Source: an uncultured Prevotellaceae bacterium
GTDB lineage: Bacteria > Bacteroidota > Bacteroidia > Bacteroidales > Bacteroidaceae
Length of the DNA stretch: 64,000 nt
Direction: 5' to 3'
Assembly (NCBI GenBank): GCA_902771155.1
Contig: CACXVS010000009.1
Span: 17,902 to 81,901, forward strand
The notes below the pieces were generated by a model. The model was not told the DNA's origin. It saw nothing but the letters and a program-made list of their open reading frames with translations, and made no database searches. Of the stretch, positions 15,763-25,273 are shown one piece after another (positions within the stretch are counted from its first letter, which is position 1; each line of letters opens with the position of its first letter). A program made the position numbers and the translations under genes.

Positions 15763-17061
15763 ATGCAATATAATTTTAGATGCCTGCTGTTGTTGACAGT
15801 CATGGCTTTGATGGTAGCTTGCGAGAAAGAAAAGACCTTTACCACCGTGCCCAGCATTCCACCTGAGGAGCAACCCGAGGAGCCTCAAGTGGAAGAACCG
15901 CAGGTGGCTGAGTTCTCACCCCTCCATGTGGAAGGGCGCTGGTTTGTGAATAAGGAGGGGGTGCGTCGTAACCTGCATGGTTTTGCCCAGACCTATAGTC
16001 CCTGGTTCAATGAACAGGGCTCGAAATGGAACAACTACGACGTTGATGCCTGTCTGAGCTATAACCAAGGTTTGATTAACAACATCCTCAAACAAGGTTG
16101 GAAGATGGACTTTGTGCGTATGCATATGGATCCTTACTGGAGCAATAAGCCTGGTGTGCAGACGACTGGTGAGAACGATATCTCGGCTTTTGACTTCGAG
16201 CGCTTTAAGAAGTATCTCGACGAGGTGTTCGTCCCTATGGCCGAGTATATCATATCTAAAAAAATGTATGTAGTGATGCGCCCACCTGGTGTCTGTCCTG
16301 AACAGATTACTATTGGAGGGGCCTATCACGACTATCTGAAGCAGGTATGGACCTACGTTGCCCAGCATCCAAGACTGTGTAACAATGGTTACGTGATGTT
16401 TGAGCTGTGCAATGAGCCCGTCCAGATCTGCGACGACGACGGCAAGGCCCTCGACAACTGGAACGGTTCGACGTTTGATGCACGTGGTAAGCAGATTACC
16501 ATATTTATGCAGGAAATCGTCGATGAAATGCGAAAATACTGCAACAATATCCTGCTGATTCCAGGACTGCACTACCAGATGCTATACAAGACCTTTGAGA
16601 AGTATCCCGTCGTGGGCGAAAACATCGGCTATGCCGTACACTGCTATCCTGGTTGGTATAACAGTGGTTACGACAGCGAAGTCGATGTGGTCTATGACAA
16701 ATTCAAGGCAAGCTGGGACAACGAGATCATGCCCATTGGTAAGAAGGCACCTATTGTTGTCACTGAGATGGACTGGGCGCCTGCTGAGTATAATGCCTCA
16801 TGGGGCAAGGCCATCACTGGTGTGGCTGGTGGGAACGGCTTTGGTGCCAACTTTATGAAAGTGTGCGATGAGAGTTGTAATATCAGCTGGCTGTTATTCA
16901 CCGGTCCGGAATGGTTGGCTAAATACGACGATAAAGCCGCTGACAGCCACACCTTCCTGACTAATCCGGAGGCCTGTCCAAGACCCGTCTATCGGAAGTA
17001 TCTGGAATACGCCACCCCAGAGTACATTACCAAGATAAATTCTGCGAACTACGGCAAATAG
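15763..17061 (+). CDS. GH5-like endoglycanase lipoprotein
   Basis: 432 aa. The ATG at 15763 gives a lipoprotein signal with lipobox VAC followed by EKEK; the longer frame from 15697 overlaps the peptidase. A proline/glutamate-rich linker (PEEQPEEPQVEEPQV) leads into a TIM-barrel catalytic domain. MFELCNEPV carries the acid/base Glu 218 and VVTEMDWAP the nucleophile Glu 335, the clan GH-A arrangement of family 5 (cellulase, mannanase and xyloglucanase are all possible). It probably cuts beta-glycan chains at the cell surface. The subfamily cannot be set from motifs alone. It stands 20 bp after the peptidase gene and converges on the LOG gene 6 bp away; its terminator lies inside the end of that gene. 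Confidence 0.82.
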   Translation: MQYNFRCLLLLTVMALMVACEKEKTFTTVPSIPPEEQPEEPQVEEPQVAEFSPLHVEGRWFVNKEGVRRNLHGFAQTYSPWFNEQGSKWNNYDVDACLSYNQGLINNILKQGWKMDFVRMHMDPYWSNKPGVQTTGENDISAFDFERFKKYLDEVFVPMAEYIISKKMYVVMRPPGVCPEQITIGGAYHDYLKQVWTYVAQHPRLCNNGYVMFELCNEPVQICDDDGKALDNWNGSTFDARGKQITIFMQEIVDEMRKYCNNILLIPGLHYQMLYKTFEKYPVVGENIGYAVHCYPGWYNSGYDSEVDVVYDKFKASWDNEIMPIGKKAPIVVTEMDWAPAEYNASWGKAITGVAGGNGFGANFMKVCDESCNISWLLFTGPEWLAKYDDKAADSHTFLTNPEACPRPVYRKYLEYATPEYITKINSANYGK

Positions 17062-17067
17062 TCATTC

Positions 17068-17595
17068 CTATATCATACGGCTGATTTCTTCGATGGAATC
17101 AGCCGTTTTGATATACTGTCGCCAGTCGCCACGAATCATGCCCTTCGCCTGCAGATCGTCGAGCATGGCAATGAGTGAGTCCCAGAAACCTTTCATGTTA
17201 TAAAGGATGACCAGTTTGTCGTGATAGCCGATGGTGGCAGAGGCAGCGACAGTAAAGACCTCATCGATGGTGCCGATGCCACCAGGCAAGGCGATGAACA
17301 CATCGGCCTGGTCCATCATCAACTGCTTACGATCGCTCAGATTGTCACATGGGATATCAATATCCACATAGTCGCTGATACGGCCAGACTTCTCTACAAT
17401 CATCGGAACGATGCCGATGGTTCGACCTCCATGCTCTTTAGCCGCTTTGGCCAAACACTCCATCAGGCCCTGATTCACCCCACCATACACAATAGTATGA
17501 CCATTCTCAGCGGCCCACGTTCCCAACTGCTCCGTCATGACGAAGAAAGCCGGGTCAATCTGCTGGTTTGCAGAACAAAACACACATATCTTCAT
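17068..17595 (-). CDS. LOG-family (TIGR00730) nucleotide phosphoribohydrolase
   Basis: 175 aa, a normal length for LOG/YvdD proteins. The N-terminal Rossmann strand KICVFCSAN and the signature PGGIGTIDE (the PGGxGTxxE motif, about residues 106-114) are both present. Characterised members hydrolyse nucleoside 5'-monophosphates to base and ribose 5-phosphate; some make cytokinins. In gut bacteria a nucleotide-salvage role is the safer reading. The start is fixed by a minus-strand TAATTTTG box only eight bases upstream, so the leader is very short. It is divergent from the helicase gene and convergent with GH5. Confidence 0.88.
   Translation of the reverse strand: MKICVFCSANQQIDPAFFVMTEQLGTWAAENGHTIVYGGVNQGLMECLAKAAKEHGGRTIGIVPMIVEKSGRISDYVDIDIPCDNLSDRKQLMMDQADVFIALPGGIGTIDEVFTVAASATIGYHDKLVILYNMKGFWDSLIAMLDDLQAKGMIRGDWRQYIKTADSIEEISRMI
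17078..17109 (+). terminator. Terminator for GH5, embedded in the LOG gene 3' end
   Basis: CGGCTGATT (17078-17086) pairs with AATCAGCCG (17097-17105), followed by TTTT. It serves the plus-strand GH5 gene while lying within the last codons of the minus-strand LOG gene. Confidence 0.65.
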
Positions 17596-17603
17596 AACTG
17601 CTG

Positions 17604-17632
17604 CAAAATTACAAAAAAAATTTGTATCTTTG
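17604..17632. promoter_or_regulatory. Divergent -7 boxes for LOG (-) and DEAD-box helicase (+)
   Basis: On the minus strand TAATTTTG occupies 17604-17611, eight bases from the LOG start. On the plus strand TATCTTTG occupies 17625-17632, five bases from the helicase ATG at 17638. The 42-bp intergenic region must hold both promoters, whose upstream parts extend into each other's genes. Confidence 0.75.
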
Positions 17633-17637
17633 CACCC

Positions 17638-19425
17638 ATGATGAAGACTTTTGAAGAATTAGGCGTCAGCGAGGAGATTCGCAAGGCCATTGAGGAGTTA
17701 GGATTTGTGCAGCCGATGCCTGTGCAGGAGGCTGTGATTCCCTATCTGTTAGGTAACCAGAACGATGTCATCGCCCTTGCCCAGACAGGTACGGGTAAGA
17801 CGGCGGCTTTCGGTATTCCACTGCTGATGCGCCTCGACACCAACTGGCGAGACACACAGGCTCTGGTGCTATCACCCACTCGTGAACTCTGTCTGCAGAT
17901 AACAGATGATATCCGAGACTTTGCCAAGTATATGGACGGTGTGCATGTGGAGGCCGTCTATGGCGGTGCCTCTATCGAGCCCCAGATGCGCGCCCTGAAG
18001 AAAGGCGTGAACATCATCGTGGCCACCCCTGGTCGTCTGGTGGATCTGATGCACCGTGGTTATGCCCGTCTGGAACAGGTAAGGAATATTGTGCTCGACG
18101 AGGCCGACGAGATGCTGAACATGGGATTCTCTGATAGTATCAACGAAATCTTCGAGTCGTTGCCAGCAGAGCACAACACCCTGATGTTCTCAGCAACGAT
18201 GAGTAGGGAGGTGGAGCGCGTGGCCAAGAACTATCTGCACGATTATAAGGAGATTGTGGTGGGCTCTCGTAATGAGGGCGCAGAGAACGTGAACCACATC
18301 TATTATATGGTGAACGCCAAGGACAAATATCTCGCCCTGAAGCGCATCGTGGATTACTACCCCAGAATCTTTGCCATCATCTTCTGTCGCACAAAAGTGG
18401 AGACACAGGAGGTGGCCGACAAACTGATAAAAGACGGCTATAATGCGGAGTCGCTGCATGGTGACCTCTCACAGCCTCAACGCGACCAGACCATGCAGAA
18501 GTTCCGTCAGCATCTGACACAGTTGCTCGTAGCGACGGATGTGGCTGCAAGAGGTCTGGATGTAGATGATCTGACACACGTCATCAACTTCGGATTGCCC
18601 GATGATATTGAGAACTATACCCATCGCTCTGGTCGTACGGGCCGTGCTGGCAAGAAAGGTACGAGCATATCGATAGTACATAGTCGTGAGAAGTTCAAGA
18701 TCCGCAATATCGAAAAGGAGATTGGCAAGGAGTTTGTCAAGGCGGAGATTCCGTCGGCAGAGGAGATCTGCAAGAAACAGCTCTACAAGGTGATGGACCA
18801 GATTGTGAAGACCGACGTGGACGATGAGGAGATTGCCCCATTCCTGAAAGACATCAATCGCTACTTTGAGTATATCGACAAGGAGGAACTCATCAAGAAG
18901 ATTGTTTCCCTGGAGTTTGGCAAGTTCCTGGCTTACTATGCCGAAGCACCTGAGATTGAGGCAGTGGTGCCAGACAAGAATCAGAAAAGGCCCCAGAGCG
19001 ATAAGCAGAAAGTACAGAACAAGGCCGCTAAGGGGTATCGCAGGCTCTTTATCAATTTAGGTAAGCGTGATGGCTTCTACCCTGGAGAACTGATGCAGAC
19101 ACTGAACCGTTTTGTGGGAGGTCGTCAGGAAGTGGGACATATCGATCTGCTCGACACCATCTCGTATTTCGAGGTTCCTGAAAAGGATGCCAAGAAAGTG
19201 ATGATTCAACTTTCTGGTATCAGGTATAAAGGTCGTACGGTCAGATGTAATGATTCAGAGGATAAGGGTGCAGCCTCGAAATCCTCAGCCCGGGCACCTC
19301 GTTCTGCTAAGAAAGAGGATTGGCGTGAACTGATCAACAAACCTCGACGTGACTTCAAAGGCGAGGAGCCCGATTTCAGCGAAGAAGGCTGGGCCATGCG
19401 CAAGCCCCGCAAAAAGAAGAAATAG
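17638..19425 (+). CDS. DEAD-box ATP-dependent RNA helicase with DbpA-type C-terminus
   Basis: 595 aa. All helicase motifs can be read in order: Q-motif region FVQPMPVQEAVIP, motif I AQTGTGKTAAF, Ia PTRELCLQI, Ib TPGRL, II DEAD, III SAT, IV IIFCRTK, V ATDVAARGLDV and VI HRSGRTGRAG. After a linker, a DbpA-like RNA-binding domain follows at about residues 460-540 (RLFINLGKRDGFYPGELMQ to GRTVRCN), and the tail is highly basic (ending RKPRKKKK). Such proteins remodel rRNA during ribosome assembly, often in the cold. The ATG pair at 17638/17641 sits five bases after the -7 box, so this is probably a leaderless mRNA. The longer frame from 17221 is an artefact running through the LOG gene. Confidence 0.93.
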   Translation: MMKTFEELGVSEEIRKAIEELGFVQPMPVQEAVIPYLLGNQNDVIALAQTGTGKTAAFGIPLLMRLDTNWRDTQALVLSPTRELCLQITDDIRDFAKYMDGVHVEAVYGGASIEPQMRALKKGVNIIVATPGRLVDLMHRGYARLEQVRNIVLDEADEMLNMGFSDSINEIFESLPAEHNTLMFSATMSREVERVAKNYLHDYKEIVVGSRNEGAENVNHIYYMVNAKDKYLALKRIVDYYPRIFAIIFCRTKVETQEVADKLIKDGYNAESLHGDLSQPQRDQTMQKFRQHLTQLLVATDVAARGLDVDDLTHVINFGLPDDIENYTHRSGRTGRAGKKGTSISIVHSREKFKIRNIEKEIGKEFVKAEIPSAEEICKKQLYKVMDQIVKTDVDDEEIAPFLKDINRYFEYIDKEELIKKIVSLEFGKFLAYYAEAPEIEAVVPDKNQKRPQSDKQKVQNKAAKGYRRLFINLGKRDGFYPGELMQTLNRFVGGRQEVGHIDLLDTISYFEVPEKDAKKVMIQLSGIRYKGRTVRCNDSEDKGAASKSSARAPRSAKKEDWRELINKPRRDFKGEEPDFSEEGWAMRKPRKKKK

Positions 19426-19465
19426 TTTTCATAGTAAAATATTTCGTTATTCCACAATTGTTTTG

Positions 19466-19473
19466 TATCTTTG
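19466..19473 (+). promoter_or_regulatory. -7 box (TATCTTTG) for the hypothetical secreted protein gene
   Basis: TATCTTTGCAG lies 24 bp upstream of the ATG at 19498, in the 72-bp gap after the helicase gene. Confidence 0.7.
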
Positions 19474-19497
19474 CAGACGTAAAACCTAAACATTAAA

Positions 19498-20136
19498 ATG
19501 AAGAAACTAATCGTAATCGCACTGATGATGGTGGGAGGGCTGCAAGTGGTTGGCGCCCAGAACACTATTCAAAGTATCCGTGAGGCTTATCAGGCTCAGA
19601 AAAAAGTCATCGCCGAGATGTGTGAGACTTATCCGTACGAGGGAATGCCGCCCGCATTATATCATCTGAAGGTACTCATGAACCTGCCCGCCACAGGACT
19701 GCACGAGGAGAACATCCGTATGTACTTTGGAGAACAGGAGCAGGACGACGAGGAGAACTACAATCCCTATCCTCCCCACTACCTGAGTTTCCTGACGACG
19801 AAGTATAACTATGCGGCCCGACAGTTCTACGAGGAGTATCTCTACGACAATCAGGGGCAGCTGTTGTTTATCTATGCACAGACACCCGATATCGATATGG
19901 GTTGTATGCACGAGTTGAGGCTTTACTTCGACGGGCAGAAACTGTTGCGCCTGAACGTGAAGAAATCAGAGGAACTGGAATCGTTTGATGACACAGCTAC
20001 CAAGAAGGCCGGCTTTAAGGACGTCTATACTGGCACGACAATCCCAGAAGCCTATCAGGAATTCTGCGACATATATATAGCGAAGGCGAAGCAGTTTCTT
20101 GGGATGTTTAAAAGCATAGACAACGTGGTGTACTAA
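19498..20136 (+). CDS. Secreted protein of unknown function
   Basis: 212 aa, not recognised. It has a clear Sec signal peptide (MKKLIVIALMMVGGLQVVGAQ, cleavage near GAQ) without a lipobox Cys, so it should be periplasmic or secreted. The mature part is acidic, with a DDEENYNPYPPHYLSF segment and several Tyr-rich strands (FYEEYLYDNQGQLLFIYAQ) that alternate as in a small beta-rich fold. It has its own promoter and precedes the esterase-GH43, GH3 and GH97 genes by 37 bp of simple repeat, so it could share a transcript with them. No catalytic motif was found, and a link to polysaccharide use is positional only. Confidence 0.75.
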   Translation: MKKLIVIALMMVGGLQVVGAQNTIQSIREAYQAQKKVIAEMCETYPYEGMPPALYHLKVLMNLPATGLHEENIRMYFGEQEQDDEENYNPYPPHYLSFLTTKYNYAARQFYEEYLYDNQGQLLFIYAQTPDIDMGCMHELRLYFDGQKLLRLNVKKSEELESFDDTATKKAGFKDVYTGTTIPEAYQEFCDIYIAKAKQFLGMFKSIDNVVY

Positions 20137-20172
20137 AGGATTGAAGAATTGAAGAATTGAAAATATTGGAAT
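20137..20172 (+). repeat. GAATTGAA simple-sequence array
   Basis: GATTGAAGAATTGAAGAATTG and related units fill the gap between the secreted-protein gene and the esterase-GH43 gene, beginning at the stop codon. Confidence 0.75.
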
Positions 20173-20173
20173 T

Positions 20174-22630
20174 ATGAGGAAACTGATTTTATCATGCATG
20201 CTTTGCGGAGCGGGAATGATGGTGAGTGCTCAGGAGGCGCCTAAGTCGAGAATCATTGAAGACGGGGGTACAGGTCCCTATAAGGTGGTGATGACCGAAG
20301 TGGCCGGACTGGCTGAGCACACCGTGTTTACGCCTCAAGACCTCTCGGCCTTCAGTGCTGAGAAGCCTCTTCCTGTGCTGGTGTGGGGTAATGGTGCTTG
20401 CGCCAACTCGCCATGGGAGCACATGAACTTTCTGAACGAGATTGCCTCGAACGGATTCCTCGTGCTTGCTACGGGTATCATCCCGATGGTGGACGAGTAT
20501 TACAGGGGGCCGATGAGCCGTACGGAGCAACAGATCGAGAGCATCGACTGGGCTTTCGCTCAGAATGCTGACCCGCAGTCGCCCTACTATCAGAAGATCG
20601 ACCTGAAGAATATCTGCGTGGCAGGTATGTCGTGCGGTGGATTGCAGACACTCTTTAACTGTGCTGATAAGCGCATCAAGGCTCTGATGATCTGCAATAG
20701 TGGTCTCTTCAATCAGCAGAACGCCCATCAGGCTGTAGGCGGTATGCCTATGCCTCCTAAGGAGAAACTGAAGGAGATTCACACTCCCATCATGTATCTG
20801 CTGGGTGGTAAGGAAGATATTGCCTACGAGAACGGCATGGACGACTTCCACCGCATTAACCACGTGCCTGCCTGTGCCATCAACTTCCCCGTAGGGCATG
20901 GCGGTACCTATCGTGAGCCCCATGGTGGTGAGTTCACAATTGCTGCCCTGGCTTGGCTGAAGTGGCAACTGAAGGGTGACGCTGAGGCGAAGAAGATGTT
21001 CGTGGGCAAGGACTGTGGAATCCTGAATCGCGAGGGATGGACGATTGAAAAGAACGGACTCTTTGAGAATAACGACTACGAAACACTGCAGACGGAGCCT
21101 ATACAGAATCCGATGCTGTGGGCCGATGTACCCGATCCCGACGTGATTCGCGTGGGCGATACCTTCTATCTGGTCTCTACCACAATGCACCTGATGCCAG
21201 GTGCACCAGTGATGGCTTCTAAAGACCTGAAGAACTGGGAAACGGTAAGCTATATCTTCGACCGCCTGACAGACTCGCCCAAGTACGACCTGCAAGAGGG
21301 TACGGCATATGGGCGCGGTCAGTGGGCTACCTCGCTGAAATATCATAAGGGCAAGTTCTATGCGCTCCTGGCTCCCAACGAGCGGGGTGCTATGGGCGAT
21401 ACCTATATCTTCTCGGCAGAGAAAGCCGAAGGCCCTTGGAATCTGGTTTCGCGTATGCGCCACTTCCACGACTGCTCGCTTTTCTTTGACGACGACGACA
21501 GAGTATATGTTGTTTATGGTACGGGTGAGTTGATGGAGCTGAAGCAGGATCTCTCGGATGTCATCGAGGGCACCTATCAGAAGATATTCGAGCGCGAAGA
21601 AGACGAGAAAGGACTCCTGGAGGGGTCACGTATGATCAAGCACAATGGCAAGTACTACCTGCTGATGATTTCTCACACTTACGCCCCAGGGCGTCATCGT
21701 CGTGAGGTTTGCTATAGGGCTAACGATATTCACGGTCCTTACGAGAAGCAGGTGATTCTGGAAAGTGAGTTCGGTGGTTTCTCATACGAGGCACAGGGTA
21801 CTATCGTGGATTCGCCTGATGGTGACTGGTATGGCATTATCTTCCAGGATCGTGGCGGTGTGGGACGTGTGCTCACGGTGATGCCCTGCCGATGGATCAA
21901 CGGTTGGCCGATGCTGGGTGACGTGAACGGGAAAGTGCCTGACACGATGCTGCCCTACGTCAGCGGACAGCCCAAGACAACCATCGTAAAGGGCGATGAT
22001 TTCTCTGCCAACAGACTTGGACTGCACTGGCAATGGAACCATAATCCCATCGACGAGGCTTGGAGTCTGACAGAGCGACCGGGTTATCTGCGTCTGAAGA
22101 CCAACCGCGTGGTGAAGACACTCTACCTGGCACCCAACACGCTGACTCAGCGCATGGAGGGTCCCACCTGTACGGGGGCTATCGTGATGGACCTCTCGAA
22201 GATGAAAGACGGCGACTGTGCCGGACTGGCTGCCTTCAATAGTGATACGGGTGCCCTGACCGTAAAGAAGCAGGGCAAGAAGCTTATCTTGGAGATGAAT
22301 GAACAGAAAGTGGAACTCTCGGATCGTGACAAGGAGGTGACGAAGTTTGAGGAGAACCCCATCGAAAGTGTGGCGCTGAAGCAGCAGAAGATCTGGCTGA
22401 GAATCGACGCAGACTTCCGTCCTAATGGTCATGGCAGGGGTACGGATACCGCTAACTTCTTCTACAGTCTCGACGGTGAGACTTGGACACAGATAGGCAC
22501 CAAGGACTATCGGCTGAACTTCGACTGGCGCCGTTTCTTCATGGGCACCAAGTTCGGCATCTTCAACTATGCCACGAAGAAGAAGGGCGGCTATGTGGAT
22601 ATCGATGAATTCAACTATAAGAAACCATAA
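20174..22630 (+). CDS. Bifunctional alpha/beta-hydrolase (esterase)-GH43 fusion
   Basis: 818 aa, secreted (signal MRKLILSCMLCGAGMMVSAQ). Residues about 40-275 form an alpha/beta-hydrolase with nucleophile Ser in AGMSCGG, acid Asp in LLGGKEDI and His in VGHGGTYREPHGG. Residues about 305-600 form a five-bladed GH43 propeller with the three acidic residues in VPDPDVIRV, HDCSLFFDD and LLEGSRMIK. The remainder (about 610-818) is a concanavalin-like sandwich typical of GH43 C-termini. The pairing suggests an enzyme that removes acetyl or feruloyl groups and cleaves xylose or arabinose side units of the same substrate. The exact bonds are not readable from sequence. The gene leads a tight run: GH3 starts 5 bp later, then GH97. 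Confidence 0.87.
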   Translation: MRKLILSCMLCGAGMMVSAQEAPKSRIIEDGGTGPYKVVMTEVAGLAEHTVFTPQDLSAFSAEKPLPVLVWGNGACANSPWEHMNFLNEIASNGFLVLATGIIPMVDEYYRGPMSRTEQQIESIDWAFAQNADPQSPYYQKIDLKNICVAGMSCGGLQTLFNCADKRIKALMICNSGLFNQQNAHQAVGGMPMPPKEKLKEIHTPIMYLLGGKEDIAYENGMDDFHRINHVPACAINFPVGHGGTYREPHGGEFTIAALAWLKWQLKGDAEAKKMFVGKDCGILNREGWTIEKNGLFENNDYETLQTEPIQNPMLWADVPDPDVIRVGDTFYLVSTTMHLMPGAPVMASKDLKNWETVSYIFDRLTDSPKYDLQEGTAYGRGQWATSLKYHKGKFYALLAPNERGAMGDTYIFSAEKAEGPWNLVSRMRHFHDCSLFFDDDDRVYVVYGTGELMELKQDLSDVIEGTYQKIFEREEDEKGLLEGSRMIKHNGKYYLLMISHTYAPGRHRREVCYRANDIHGPYEKQVILESEFGGFSYEAQGTIVDSPDGDWYGIIFQDRGGVGRVLTVMPCRWINGWPMLGDVNGKVPDTMLPYVSGQPKTTIVKGDDFSANRLGLHWQWNHNPIDEAWSLTERPGYLRLKTNRVVKTLYLAPNTLTQRMEGPTCTGAIVMDLSKMKDGDCAGLAAFNSDTGALTVKKQGKKLILEMNEQKVELSDRDKEVTKFEENPIESVALKQQKIWLRIDADFRPNGHGRGTDTANFFYSLDGETWTQIGTKDYRLNFDWRRFFMGTKFGIFNYATKKKGGYVDIDEFNYKKP

Positions 22631-22635
22631 AAACG

Positions 22636-25257
22636 ATGAAAAAAGTATTAGTATCAACAATCCTATTTTGTCTGACCGTCGTGGCCTCAGCCCAGACGGC
22701 ATCAGAGTTTAAGTATCCGTTCCAGAACCCCAATCTCTCGAACGAAGAACGCGTAGAGAATCTGCTTTCACTATTGACACCCGACGAGAAGGTGGGACTG
22801 ATGATGAACAAGTCGGTCTCGATAGACCGTCTGGGTATTCCATCGTACAACTGGTGGAGTGAGGCTTGTCATGGTGTGCGCCAGGGTGGCTACACCGTCT
22901 ATCCCCAGCCAATCGGTATGGCTGCGGCTTTCAATGCCCAGCTGGTGTATGACGTGTTCTCGCAGGTGTCCGACGAGGCCCGTGCCAACTGGAACCGCAC
23001 TGACCATAACGACCCTCAGTTGTTTAATGTACCTCAGGGTGTGACCTATTATCCCGGAAATCCGGAACTGACCTTCTGGTGCCCTAATGTGAACATCTTC
23101 CGTGATCCCCGCTGGGGGCGCGGTCAGGAGACCTGTGGTGAGGATCCGTATATGAATGCCGTACTGGGTGTGCAGACGGTGTTGGGCATGCAGGGTAACG
23201 ATAGCCGTTACTTCAAGACGCATGCCTGTGCCAAGCACTATGCCGTGCACAGCGGTCCTGAGCCCCTGCGCCACTCGATGAACGTGGAGCCCACCAACCG
23301 TGACCTCTGGGAGACTTATCTGCCTGCCTTCAAGGCGCTCGTCAAGAAGGCCAACGTGAGAGAGGTGATGTGCGCCTACCAGCGTTTCGAAGGGAAGCCC
23401 TGTTGTACGAGCGACCGTCTGCTCATCGACATCCTACGTAACAAGTGGGGTTACGATGCGATTGTGCTCACCGACTGCGACGCCATCAACAATTTCTTCA
23501 ACAAAGGCCAGCATGAGACACATAAGGACGGACTCGCTGCTTCGGTTGACGCCGTGCTGAACGGTACCGATCTAGAATGCGGTAAGGTGTTTATGTCACT
23601 TGGTGAGGGCCTGAAGAAAGGCCTCATCAAGGAGAGCGACCTCGACGCCCATCTGCGTAAGACCCTGATGGGGCGCTTCGAACTGGGAATGTTCGACCCT
23701 GCCGACATGCTGCCTTGGGCTAAGCTAGGTCCAGAGGTGATCAGCAGTGAAAAGAACAACGCCCTGGCCACGCAGGCTGCTCGTGAGTCGATGGTGCTGT
23801 TGGAGAATAAAGGCAACGTACTGCCTCTCTCGAAAGCCATCAAGACACTGGCCGTGATCGGTCCTAACGCTGACGACGTGAACCTGTTGAACGGTAACTA
23901 TGGCGGAACCCCCACGGAGGAACACCAGATATCGCTGCTCAGTGGTATCAAGGCCGCTGTGCCCGAGGCTAAAGTCATCTACCAGAAGGCCTGTGAACTC
24001 GATGACGAATATACCACTATGCATCACCTGCAGGACTTCAACGGTGGTAAGGGTGTGAAGGTGGAGTTCTATAATAATAAGGAACTCGCTGGCGAACCTG
24101 CCAAGACAGATTATTACAACGAACTGAACTTCTCGACCTTCGGTGCCTGGGGCTTTGCCCAGGGCGTGAACCGCGATACCCTCTCGGTACGTATCAGCGG
24201 TCAGTATGTCTCGACCTTTACGGGTGAGATGAAATATACGCTGATGACCGACAACGGCTACGTGCTGAAGGTGAACGGCGAAGTGGTGGAAGAGGCGCAG
24301 GCCGGTGGTCGTCGTTTCTTCGGATTCGGACGCAAGCCAGAGTACAAGTCGTTCCCCGTGGAGAAGGGCAAGACCTACGACGTGGTGATTGAATACAAGC
24401 ATGGCAACGGTCAGTTTGCCATGTTGCGTGGTGACATCTGCGAGCGCAATCTCGTAGACTTTGCCGATCTGGCCAACGAGGTGAAAGGTGCCGACGCCAT
24501 TATCATCATCGGTGGTATCTCTGCCCAGATGGAGGGCGAGGGTGGCGACAAGAAAGACATCGAGTTGCCGAAGGTGCAGCAGATGCTGGTAAAAGCAATG
24601 CACCAGACTGGTAAGCCCGTGATCTTCGTGAACTGCTCGGGTTCAGCCATCGCCTTTGGAAGTGTGGAGGGAGAGTACGACGCCCTGTTGCAGGCCTGGT
24701 ATGCTGGTCAGGGTGGTGCGAAGGCACTCGCTGAGGTGCTGTTTGGAGACTACAACCCAGGTGGTAAGCTGCCTGTGACCTTCTATCGCTCGAACGACGA
24801 TCTGCCCGATTTCCTCGACTACTCGATGAAGAACCGCACCTACCGCTATTTTACGGGTGTTCCCCAGTATGCCTTCGGCTACGGTCTGAGCTATACCACC
24901 TTCAATGTGGGTACAGGCAAACTCTCGGCTAAGAAGATGAAGAAAGACGGAAAGGTGACGCTCACTGTGCCTGTGAAGAATACAGGTAAGCGTGAGGGTA
25001 CGGAAACTATTCAGGTATATGTGAAGGCTCTCGACGATGCCGGCGCACCCATCAAGGCCCTGAAGGGATTCCAGAAATTATCGTTGAAGGCCGGTGAGAC
25101 CAAGACGGCCACCATCACCCTTGACGGGGAGGCCTTCGAGTACTATGATGAGATGATCGACGAACTGGCTGTAAAACCTGGTCGCTACCAGATTCTCTAT
25201 GGCACCTCGTCGCTCGACAAGGATCTGAAGGCTTTTGACTTTGTAGTTGAAAATTGA
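22636..25257 (+). CDS. GH3 beta-xylosidase/beta-glucosidase with PA14 insert
   Basis: 873 aa with signal peptide (MKKVLVSTILFCLTVVASAQ). The N-terminal barrel contains CAKHYAVHSGPEPLRH and the nucleophile motif VLTDCDAI (Asp 280). The second domain is interrupted at about residues 465-590 by a PA14-like module (VEFYNNKELAG to YDVVIEYKHGNG), and the C-terminus is a fibronectin-III-like fold (FNVGTGKLSAKK onward). Domain order and length match the Prevotella Xyl3A group of beta-xylosidases, and KHYAVHSGPE-type sequences favour xylosidase over glucosidase. This is inference from resemblance. It starts 5 bp after the esterase-GH43 gene, and its stop codon (VEN, TGA) falls in a GAAAATT array. Confidence 0.9.
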   Translation: MKKVLVSTILFCLTVVASAQTASEFKYPFQNPNLSNEERVENLLSLLTPDEKVGLMMNKSVSIDRLGIPSYNWWSEACHGVRQGGYTVYPQPIGMAAAFNAQLVYDVFSQVSDEARANWNRTDHNDPQLFNVPQGVTYYPGNPELTFWCPNVNIFRDPRWGRGQETCGEDPYMNAVLGVQTVLGMQGNDSRYFKTHACAKHYAVHSGPEPLRHSMNVEPTNRDLWETYLPAFKALVKKANVREVMCAYQRFEGKPCCTSDRLLIDILRNKWGYDAIVLTDCDAINNFFNKGQHETHKDGLAASVDAVLNGTDLECGKVFMSLGEGLKKGLIKESDLDAHLRKTLMGRFELGMFDPADMLPWAKLGPEVISSEKNNALATQAARESMVLLENKGNVLPLSKAIKTLAVIGPNADDVNLLNGNYGGTPTEEHQISLLSGIKAAVPEAKVIYQKACELDDEYTTMHHLQDFNGGKGVKVEFYNNKELAGEPAKTDYYNELNFSTFGAWGFAQGVNRDTLSVRISGQYVSTFTGEMKYTLMTDNGYVLKVNGEVVEEAQAGGRRFFGFGRKPEYKSFPVEKGKTYDVVIEYKHGNGQFAMLRGDICERNLVDFADLANEVKGADAIIIIGGISAQMEGEGGDKKDIELPKVQQMLVKAMHQTGKPVIFVNCSGSAIAFGSVEGEYDALLQAWYAGQGGAKALAEVLFGDYNPGGKLPVTFYRSNDDLPDFLDYSMKNRTYRYFTGVPQYAFGYGLSYTTFNVGTGKLSAKKMKKDGKVTLTVPVKNTGKREGTETIQVYVKALDDAGAPIKALKGFQKLSLKAGETKTATITLDGEAFEYYDEMIDELAVKPGRYQILYGTSSLDKDLKAFDFVVEN

Positions 25258-25273
25258 AAATTGAGAATTGAAA
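25249..25273 (+). repeat. GAAAATTGA simple-sequence array
   Basis: GTTGAAAATTGAAAATTGA units cover the last codons of GH3, provide its TGA stop and run up to the ATG of GH97. Confidence 0.75.

Noticed and set aside
17221..17637. N-terminal extension of the helicase frame
   Set aside because: It runs antisense through the LOG gene and upstream of a good promoter; the helicase Q-motif region begins soon after 17638.
20192..21469. Long minus-strand frame opposite the esterase-GH43 gene
   Set aside because: It is a shadow of a gene with full catalytic motifs on the plus strand; no promoter or signal was seen.
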